The position numbers and the translations under genes were made by a program. From Bacteroidetes bacterium CG2_30_32_10 (GTDB taxonomy: Bacteria > Bacteroidota > Bacteroidia > Bacteroidales > CG2-30-32-10), in assembly GCA_001872995.1 (NCBI GenBank), contig MNXO01000026.1, positions 1 through 38,236 of the forward strand: DNA of 38,236 nucleotides, read 5' to 3'. Shown in pieces: positions 32,580-38,236 of this stretch. The notes below the pieces were generated by a model, which made no database searches, had not been told where the DNA came from, and saw only the letters and a program-made list of their open reading frames with translations. How positions within the stretch are numbered: position 1 is the first letter of the stretch; each line of letters starts with the position of its first letter.

Positions 32580-33974
32580 ATGACATTAATTAAATCAATA
32601 TCAGGCATCAGAGGCACAATTGGTGGTAATGTTGGAGAAAGTCTGACTCCTATAGATGTCGTTCGTTTTACCGCTGCTTTTGTTTATTGGATTATGAAGC
32701 AAAACCAAAACAATCATGATAAGTTCAAAATTGTTATTGGTAGAGATGCCAGAATTTCGGGTAGTATGATTAATCAATTAGTAGCTGGAGCTATTCAAGG
32801 TGTTGGTGCTGATGTAATTGACATTGGCTTATCAACTACACCCACAGTTGAAATGGCAGTTATTGATTTGAATGCAGATGGTGGAATAATTATTACTGCC
32901 AGCCACAATCCTAAACAATGGAATGCTTTAAAGCTACTTAATAGTGATGGTGAGTTTATTTCAGCCTCTGATGGAACTGAAGTGATTGCTATAGCTGATA
33001 ATAATAACTTTATCTTTGCTGATATTGAAAACATCGGTTCATATAGTTTCGATGATACGCAGATTGAAAAGCATATAAATAAAATTATTAATTTACCTTT
33101 AGTTGATATTAGGGCAATTGAGAAAGCTAAATTTAAAATTAGTATCGATTGTGTTAATTCTACTGGAGGTATTGTGCTACCTAAATTATTAAAAAAATTA
33201 GGAGTATCACTTATCGAAGAATTATATTGCGAACCAAATGGAATTTTCTCTCATAATCCTGAGCCAATTCCAGAAAATCTTAATGATATTTCTAAATTAG
33301 TAGTTAAAACCAATTCTCATTGTGGTTTTGTTGTTGACCCTGATGTTGATAGATTAGCTATTATTTGCGAAAATGGAGATATGTTTGGAGAAGAATATAC
33401 TCTTGTTGCAATAGCTGATTATATTTTATCTAATAATACTGGTAATACTGTATCAAATCTTTCATCAACCAAAGCATTAAAAGATATAACTGAAAAATAT
33501 GATAGTACTCATTATGCAGCAGCTGTTGGAGAAGTAAATGTTGTTAAAACGATGAAAGATGTGAATGCTATCATTGGTGGTGAAGGGAATGGAGGAGTGA
33601 TTTATCCTGAATTACATTACGGACGAGATGCTTTAGTGGGTATTGCACTATTTTTAACGCATCTTGCCAAGTTTAATAAACCTTGCTCGGTCTTAAGAGC
33701 AACTTATCCTGATTATTTTATTTCTAAAAACAAAATAGAGCTTACACCTGATATAAATGTGAATAAAATTTTGCTCAGTATTGTTAAAAAATATGAAAAT
33801 CAACCTATTAGTCTTGTTGATGGTGTTAGAATTGACTTCAATAATGAATGGGTACACCTCAGAAAATCAAATACAGAGCCTATTATAAGAATTTATTCTG
33901 AAAGCGACACGATGCTTAAAGCTAAAAAGTTATCTGATATAATAATCAATGATATTAAGCAATTTATAAAATGA
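32580..33974 (+). CDS. glmM: Phosphoglucosamine mutase
   Basis: GlmM converts glucosamine-6-phosphate to glucosamine-1-phosphate on the way to UDP-GlcNAc, needed for peptidoglycan and lipopolysaccharide. The 464-residue phosphohexomutase has SISGIRGTIGG at the start (6-16), the catalytic phosphoserine loop TASHNPKQWNALK (Ser108), the Mg-binding loop DPDVDRLA (near 252), the sugar-binding GGEGNGGVI and the phosphate-binding RKSNTEPIIRIY near the C-terminus. The SHNPxxWNALK loop is the form usual in Bacteroidota GlmM. A phosphomannomutase role is the main alternative. Its TGA stop overlaps the ATG of the SemiSWEET gene as ATGA. Confidence 0.9.
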   Translation: MTLIKSISGIRGTIGGNVGESLTPIDVVRFTAAFVYWIMKQNQNNHDKFKIVIGRDARISGSMINQLVAGAIQGVGADVIDIGLSTTPTVEMAVIDLNADGGIIITASHNPKQWNALKLLNSDGEFISASDGTEVIAIADNNNFIFADIENIGSYSFDDTQIEKHINKIINLPLVDIRAIEKAKFKISIDCVNSTGGIVLPKLLKKLGVSLIEELYCEPNGIFSHNPEPIPENLNDISKLVVKTNSHCGFVVDPDVDRLAIICENGDMFGEEYTLVAIADYILSNNTGNTVSNLSSTKALKDITEKYDSTHYAAAVGEVNVVKTMKDVNAIIGGEGNGGVIYPELHYGRDALVGIALFLTHLAKFNKPCSVLRATYPDYFISKNKIELTPDINVNKILLSIVKKYENQPISLVDGVRIDFNNEWVHLRKSNTEPIIRIYSESDTMLKAKKLSDIIINDIKQFIK

Positions 33975-34231
33975 CATACAATTTTATCTCCGTTATTGGA
34001 ATTGTTGCCGCTTTTTGCACAACCATTGCTCAATTACCTCAAGTGATTAAAGTTCTTAAAACTCATCAAACACGCGATATTTCATTGTGGATGTATATTA
34101 TTATTAATATAGGAGTTATTTTATGGTTGATTTATGGGCTTTATATTTTTGACTTCCCTTTGATAATTGCCAATGCAGTAACATTTATTTTAACAATGAT
34201 TGTATTGATAATGAAAATTAAGCATGGTTAA
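33971..34231 (+). CDS. SemiSWEET-type sugar transporter
   Basis: An 86-residue membrane protein of the SemiSWEET (MtN3/PQ-loop) family, three-helix units that dimerise to let sugars pass the inner membrane. It shows three hydrophobic helices (about 5-24, 39-58 and 62-82) and the family proline-glutamine motif QLPQVIKVLKTHQTRDIS (PQ at 23-24, then the helix 1-2 loop), plus the Asn/Trp positions in MYIIINIGVILWLIYG. Its ATG overlaps the glmM stop as ATGA, so translation is probably coupled; a sugar-phosphate mutase coupled to a sugar pore is a suggestive context, though the substrate is unknown. It is 18 nt before the cysteine desulfurase gene. Confidence 0.92.
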   Translation: MTYNFISVIGIVAAFCTTIAQLPQVIKVLKTHQTRDISLWMYIIINIGVILWLIYGLYIFDFPLIIANAVTFILTMIVLIMKIKHG

Positions 34232-34249
34232 TTTAAAACAATTTAATTT

Positions 34250-35371
34250 ATGAATATTTATTTTGATAACGCTGCTACTACTCCTATAGAAAATGAGGTT
34301 ATTGAGGTTATGCTTTCAGTAATGAAAGACAAATACGGAAATCCTTCATCAATACATCGTTTTGGCAGAGAAACAAAGGTATTAATAGAAGATGCTAGAA
34401 AAAAAATAGCAACTATTTTAAATGCATCTCCTTCAGAAATATTTTTTACTTCAGGTGGCACTGAATCTAACAATACCGTTATTTATGGAGCTATAAATGA
34501 TTTAGGTATTAAAAATATTATTACATCTCCAATTGAACATCATGCAATTACACATACTCTTGATATGTTTGAAAAAATTGGATTAGTAAAAGTTCATTTC
34601 GCTAAAATAAATGAAAAGGGGCAAATAGATTTGTTAAATCTTGAAGAATTAATAAAATCTAATCCAAATTCATTGGTAACATTAATGCATGCTAATAATG
34701 AAATTGGGAACTTACTACCTATCAATGACGTAAGCCGTTTATGCAGTAAATATAAAGTTTTATTCCATTCTGATATGGTACAAACTATAGGGAAATTCGA
34801 TATAAATTTGAATAATATTGAAGTAGATTTTGTATCTTCCTCTGCTCATAAATACCATGGTCCAAAAGGCATTGGATTTCTTTATATTAATGGAAAAAAT
34901 AAAATAAAACCTTTGATTTATGGTGGTGGGCAAGAAAGAAACATGAGAGCTGGTACAGAAAATATTTATGGCATCGCAGGAATGGCAAAAGCATTAGAAA
35001 TTGCCACTACAAATATGGTAGATATTCAAACTCACATTAAAAAATTGAAATTATATGCTGTTTCTCAACTTAAAGCAAATATTAAACATATTCAATTTAA
35101 TGGTGAATCTGAAAATAATGGACTATATACGATAATTAACTTTTCAGTACCTAAAACCAATAATTCAGAAATGCTGCTTTACAACTTAGATATTGAAGGT
35201 GTCGCAATTTCAAGTGGAAGTGCTTGTTCTTCTGGTAGTAATTCTGCTTCGCATGTTTTAAAAGCTATCAATATAAGCAATGAATTTACCTCACTCCGCA
35301 TATCTTTCTGTAAATATAGTACATTTGACGAAATTGATGTATTTATTAACCTATTAAAAAGACTTTTGTAA
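34250..35371 (+). CDS. Cysteine desulfurase (NifS/IscS-like)
   Basis: A PLP-dependent class V aminotransferase-fold enzyme that takes sulfur from cysteine as a persulfide for Fe-S clusters or tRNA thiolation. Seen motifs: YFDNAATTPIENEV (4-17), the FTSGGTESNN cofactor loop (66-75), IEHHAI (95-100), HANNEIGN (147-154), the Schiff-base lysine in SSAHKYHGPKG (Lys201), MRAGTENI and the catalytic cysteine in SSGSACSSGS (Cys326). At 373 residues it fits the shorter NifS-type group I enzymes. It is in the compact run after the SemiSWEET. No iscU or nifU gene is adjacent, so whether it feeds Fe-S assembly or tRNA 2-thiolation is open. Confidence 0.94.
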   Translation: MNIYFDNAATTPIENEVIEVMLSVMKDKYGNPSSIHRFGRETKVLIEDARKKIATILNASPSEIFFTSGGTESNNTVIYGAINDLGIKNIITSPIEHHAITHTLDMFEKIGLVKVHFAKINEKGQIDLLNLEELIKSNPNSLVTLMHANNEIGNLLPINDVSRLCSKYKVLFHSDMVQTIGKFDINLNNIEVDFVSSSAHKYHGPKGIGFLYINGKNKIKPLIYGGGQERNMRAGTENIYGIAGMAKALEIATTNMVDIQTHIKKLKLYAVSQLKANIKHIQFNGESENNGLYTIINFSVPKTNNSEMLLYNLDIEGVAISSGSACSSGSNSASHVLKAINISNEFTSLRISFCKYSTFDEIDVFINLLKRLL

Positions 35372-35394
35372 ATATTAATTTAATTTTTCTACTA

Positions 35395-35610
35395 ATGGTA
35401 ACACGAAAGAAAATAAGGTATAAAAGAATTTCTTTTAAAATAACATCTAATCAAAAAGAGATTATTAGAACTTATTGTAAATCTAGAAAAACAACACCTA
35501 TAAAACTTTTTAAAAAAGCAGTAAAGTTCTATATGGAGAAAAATCAGGCAATGCCAAAACAAGATTATCATATTAGCAAGAACCAACTTAAACTATTTGA
35601 TTTAGATTGA
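35395..35610 (+). CDS. Small basic protein with RHH-like core and QLxLF tail
   Basis: A 71-residue basic protein between the cysteine desulfurase gene (23 nt) and cinA (14 nt). Residues 9-48 (YKRISFKITSNQKEIIRTYC and on through KTTPIKLFKKAVKFYMEK) look like a strand followed by two helices, as in ribbon-helix-helix DNA-binding proteins. The C-terminus, NQLKLFDLD, carries Gln64-Leu-Lys-Leu-Phe68, close to the bacterial sliding-clamp-binding consensus QL(S/D)LF. The plus frame is favoured over the opposite-strand ORF because it is collinear with the operon and has the usual tight spacing. I do not recognise a named family; DNA binding and clamp binding are inferences. Confidence 0.75.
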   Translation: MVTRKKIRYKRISFKITSNQKEIIRTYCKSRKTTPIKLFKKAVKFYMEKNQAMPKQDYHISKNQLKLFDLD

Positions 35611-35624
35611 ATAAAATTAATAAT

Positions 35625-36863
35625 ATGAAAGCAGAAATAATTACAATTGGCGATGAATTATTGATTGGTCAAGTTATTGACACAAATTCAGCTTGGATGG
35701 CTCAACAACTCAATTTATTAGGAATTGATGTTAAACAAATTACCTCTATTTCAGACGATAGAAGTCATATCTTAAATACATTAGTTGATGCAAGTTCAAG
35801 AGCTGATTTAATTATTATTACTGGTGGTCTAGGACCAACAAATGACGATATCACCAAGAAAACACTTTGCGAATATTTCAATACTAACTTAGTTTTTAAT
35901 GAGCTAATGTATTTGAATATTCAGTCATTATTCAAAAGTTTGGGATTACAAGTTACCGAAATCAATAAGGCTCAAGCGGAAATTCCTGAAAATTGTGAAC
36001 CAATTCTAAATAGTTGTGGTACTGCTCCAGGAATGTGGTTTGAGCAAAACGGTAAAGTATATGTTTCTATGCCTGGTGTGCCTTTTGAGATGAAGCAAAT
36101 GATGGAAAATAGCATTTTACCCAAATTAAAAATTAAATATCATTTAGAATTTGTTTGCCACAAAACTATTTTAACTCAAGGAATAGGAGAATCTTTTTTA
36201 TCAGAAATTATTGCTGGTTGGGAAAAAGAATTACCTACTTTTATCAAATTAGCTTATTTGCCTTCCCCCGGTATTGTTAGATTACGTTTGACCGCTAAGG
36301 GAATTGATGAAATGAAAATCAAGAACGAAATCAAGCGTCAAACTGAAGTTTTAAAACTTTTAATCCCTGATTATATTTATGGTTATGACCATGATAAATT
36401 AGAAGCTATTATTGGTAATTTGCTTAAAAACAATAAACAAACCCTTGCTACTGCAGAAAGTTGTACTGGTGGATATATAGCTCATCTTATTACTGGCATT
36501 CCTGGAAGTTCTTCTTATTATAAAGGTTCTTTGGTATGTTATGCCAATGAAATAAAATCCAAACTATTGCACATAGATGAAGAACGCATTATAAGGAATG
36601 GTGCAGTGAGCGAAGAAGTTGTTCAACAAATGGCACTTAATATTAAAAACCTATTTAATGTCGATTATGCAATTGCAACCTCTGGTATAGCTGGTCCTGA
36701 TGGCGGAACTGAAGTTAAGCCAGTTGGAACAACTTGGATTGCCATTGCTGATAAATCAGGAGTGTTTGCTAAAAAATTTACTTTTGGAGATAATAGAGAA
36801 CGAAATATTCAGAAAGCCTCAATAACTGCCTTAAATTTATTAAGAAAACGTATTATTGATTAA
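35625..36863 (+). CDS. cinA: CinA-like competence/damage-inducible protein, NMN amidohydrolase
   Basis: A 412-residue two-domain protein. The N-terminal MoCF/COG1058 domain (about 1-170) has IITIGDELLIGQVIDTNSAW and IITGGLGPTNDDITK, and acts as an ADP-ribose pyrophosphatase in studied homologs; the C-terminal CinA domain (about 255-410) has ATAESCTGGYIAHLITGIPG and ATSGIAGPDGGTEVKPVGT, and deamidates nicotinamide mononucleotide (PncC). I start at the ATG at 35625 (MKAEIITIGDE), which matches the family; a TTG six codons earlier overlaps the small gene before it. It may serve NAD recycling. It ends the plus-strand run and converges with the hydrolase gene. Confidence 0.95.
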   Translation: MKAEIITIGDELLIGQVIDTNSAWMAQQLNLLGIDVKQITSISDDRSHILNTLVDASSRADLIIITGGLGPTNDDITKKTLCEYFNTNLVFNELMYLNIQSLFKSLGLQVTEINKAQAEIPENCEPILNSCGTAPGMWFEQNGKVYVSMPGVPFEMKQMMENSILPKLKIKYHLEFVCHKTILTQGIGESFLSEIIAGWEKELPTFIKLAYLPSPGIVRLRLTAKGIDEMKIKNEIKRQTEVLKLLIPDYIYGYDHDKLEAIIGNLLKNNKQTLATAESCTGGYIAHLITGIPGSSSYYKGSLVCYANEIKSKLLHIDEERIIRNGAVSEEVVQQMALNIKNLFNVDYAIATSGIAGPDGGTEVKPVGTTWIAIADKSGVFAKKFTFGDNRERNIQKASITALNLLRKRIID

Positions 36864-36933
36864 AATATGGTATTTTAATTTATTTATTTGTTTTTAGGAC
36901 ACAATTATATTATAATTTAGAGTGGGTTATAGG

Positions 36934-38142
36934 CTATAAGTTAAATAAATTTTGAAATTCATTAATAACCATTTTGTCAAGTTCTTGATAATAGTCTTTA
37001 ATGGTTTTTTCATTCATTCCATCCTTACGCCATCCTTCAATTTTGGTTTTAGTCTTTTTAAAAATAGTATCTTCCAAAGGCTTTAATTGTTGCATAATTC
37101 CTGTTTGTTCACCGTTATACAATACGTTTATGTTAAGATACCTATAACCATTCCCTCTATATATAGGAAAACATTTATTTTTTAATTCCAACGCTTTGTT
37201 GCACAATGGAGATTTATTATTCTTGTCAGCCAATAATAATATTGGTGCAGTTTTGCCTGCCACCCATACTGGCATTACTACTGAAGTAAGAGGCCATCCT
37301 ACAACTGCCCACATGGTCGTAAATTCTGGAGACTCTCCCTGTTTAACACCTTCTATTACAACTGAAGCTGCCGAACTATTTTGAGGAATAAAATCTTCAA
37401 ACATCACAAATTTGGGTTCTTCAGGATGATTTGTATATTCTTCTTTCAAATTAACGCCTGTTAGTCCATGTTTTAAGGAACGACTCATATTCTGAATGAT
37501 ATATTCTGGAGAAATATCGTTGATGGAAGAAGCATAATATAGCAAATCCTCCGCAGCAATATATCGAATATAGCCATAACCTTCATCTGGTTTGCCTGTA
37601 AATGAATAATTGGTGCGTATCACATACCCCATAGGTGCTATACGTGTATCATTTACATCAATTTTAACATAATCAAAGTTATTGGTTTCAAAATAAGCTG
37701 CACCTCCTTTGGCATCAATAACACCAAAATTTGCTTCTACACCCATTGGCTTTTTATGATTTTTTAGAAAGGTTTCAAATTCATCAATATTGGCGCATTC
37801 CATCAAGGCTTGTTTCATCAATTCGCCTTCCAAATCTTTAAGTGCGAATGTATCTGTTTTTAAATTATAAGAAGCAGCGTTCATAATGGCAAAGCCCGCA
37901 CTGTTGCAACCAACCCATATCGCATTTCCTTCAACATCCTTAGCATCCACTAAGCCAATATAGGCATATTTGCCGTCATTGAAATACATTATCTTATTAT
38001 TAATTTCATCCGAATCGCGATGTTTCCATAATAATGGTCGTCCATCTTTAGTGAATTTGCCAGAAATTATCGCAGTTGTACAAGCGAAAGTATCGTAACC
38101 AATAAGAAGGATGGCTAATGTAATAATTTTAAATAGTTTCAT
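36934..38142 (-). CDS. Secreted Ntn hydrolase, C45/C69/choloylglycine-hydrolase-like
   Basis: The start is taken at the ATG at 38140-38142; it gives a signal peptide MKLFKIITLAILLIGYDTFA followed directly by CTTAIISGKFTKDGRPLLWK. In N-terminal-nucleophile cysteine hydrolases (C45 acyltransferases, C69 dipeptidases, choloylglycine/penicillin V acylases) the catalytic Cys must be the first residue; here signal peptidase cleavage after Ala20 would expose Cys21. The following DGRPLLWKHRDSD and VGCNSAGFAIMNAASYNL (near 80) match the family layout (Arg, Asp, Asn positions). The residues before Cys (TFA) are a poor lipobox, so a lipoprotein is less likely. At 402 residues it is longer than bile-salt hydrolases. 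The substrate, an amide or peptide, is unknown. Confidence 0.85.
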   Translation of the reverse strand: MKLFKIITLAILLIGYDTFACTTAIISGKFTKDGRPLLWKHRDSDEINNKIMYFNDGKYAYIGLVDAKDVEGNAIWVGCNSAGFAIMNAASYNLKTDTFALKDLEGELMKQALMECANIDEFETFLKNHKKPMGVEANFGVIDAKGGAAYFETNNFDYVKIDVNDTRIAPMGYVIRTNYSFTGKPDEGYGYIRYIAAEDLLYYASSINDISPEYIIQNMSRSLKHGLTGVNLKEEYTNHPEEPKFVMFEDFIPQNSSAASVVIEGVKQGESPEFTTMWAVVGWPLTSVVMPVWVAGKTAPILLLADKNNKSPLCNKALELKNKCFPIYRGNGYRYLNINVLYNGEQTGIMQQLKPLEDTIFKKTKTKIEGWRKDGMNEKTIKDYYQELDKMVINEFQNLFNL

Positions 38143-38236
38143 TTTAATTAATTTAAATGGTAAAGGTAAAATTTTCTGATTATTTTTAAAAATCATTTTT
38201 ATTTGAATTTTTTAATAATATAAAATGCAGAAAATA

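Noticed and set aside
35392..35586. 64-residue minus-strand ORF opposite the small QLxLF protein
   Set aside because: The plus frame fits operon direction and spacing and has a basic, helix-forming composition; the minus frame is Cys/Phe-rich without a domain.
38080..38090. Lipobox reading of the hydrolase signal peptide
   Set aside because: The residues before Cys are Thr-Phe-Ala rather than a Leu-Ser/Ala-Gly/Ala pattern, and the sequence after Cys fits an Ntn nucleophile.

Overview
The window is AT-rich (roughly one third G+C by eye), densely coded chromosomal DNA from a member of the Bacteroidota. The signs are the fused SecDF, the Bacteroidota-style -7 box TAnnTTTG in front of many genes (twice with a TTG box 19-20 nt upstream), the near absence of Shine-Dalgarno sequences, and Bacteroidota-type versions of Lgt, the acyl-CoA carboxylase subunits, ComA-like synthase and small conserved proteins. 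Citrate lyase, an acyl-CoA carboxylase pair and SucD suggest organic-acid metabolism, possibly anaerobic. The order or genus cannot be fixed from the sequence alone.

Layout. 1-3.9 kb (minus): a four-gene ABC transporter operon with unusual parts: a solute-binding protein with an N-terminal membrane anchor and a C-terminal OmpA-type peptidoglycan-binding domain, a permease with an Ig/PKD-like insertion after its first membrane helix, an ATPase, and a coiled-coil protein coupled by an ATGA overlap and cut by the window edge. 4.0-5.5 kb (minus): a PAP2 phosphatase and Lgt. 5.6-6.6 kb: an apparently intact IS1595/ISXO2-type insertion sequence with about 30-bp inverted repeats. 6.9-8.9 kb (plus): a PadR regulator and a PspC-domain membrane protein, then a repeat/hairpin-rich spacer with a shared terminator. 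9.1-11.1 kb (minus): a carboxyltransferase and its biotin carrier. 11.3-13.2 kb (plus): rsgA, dtd and a MazG-like pyrophosphohydrolase, converging on rnz and sucD (13.2-15.0 kb, minus). 15.1-18.3 kb (minus): secDF.

18.4-21.0 kb (minus): a probable stress-type operon of a tandem universal stress protein, a protein built of about nine 26-residue LRV/HEAT-like repeats, and an uncharacterised membrane protein. 21.2-22.5 kb: an MFS exporter. 22.6-27.3 kb (minus): a LOG-family protein, uvrA and a lytic transglycosylase. 27.4-32.4 kb (minus): a TPR protein, a ComA-like phosphosulfolactate synthase, a CitD-CitE fusion and CitF, with a clear terminator after citF. 32.6-36.9 kb (plus): a compact run of glmM, a SemiSWEET, a cysteine desulfurase, a 71-residue protein with a C-terminal sliding-clamp-like peptide, and cinA. 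36.9-38.2 kb (minus): a secreted Ntn-type hydrolase whose catalytic Cys is predicted to be exposed by signal peptide removal.

The best candidates for undescribed biology are the envelope-tethered ABC transporter, the CitDE/CitF/ComA neighbourhood, the Usp/repeat-protein/membrane-protein operon, and the small protein ending in a QLxLF motif. I see no CRISPR array, tRNA, rRNA or prophage.
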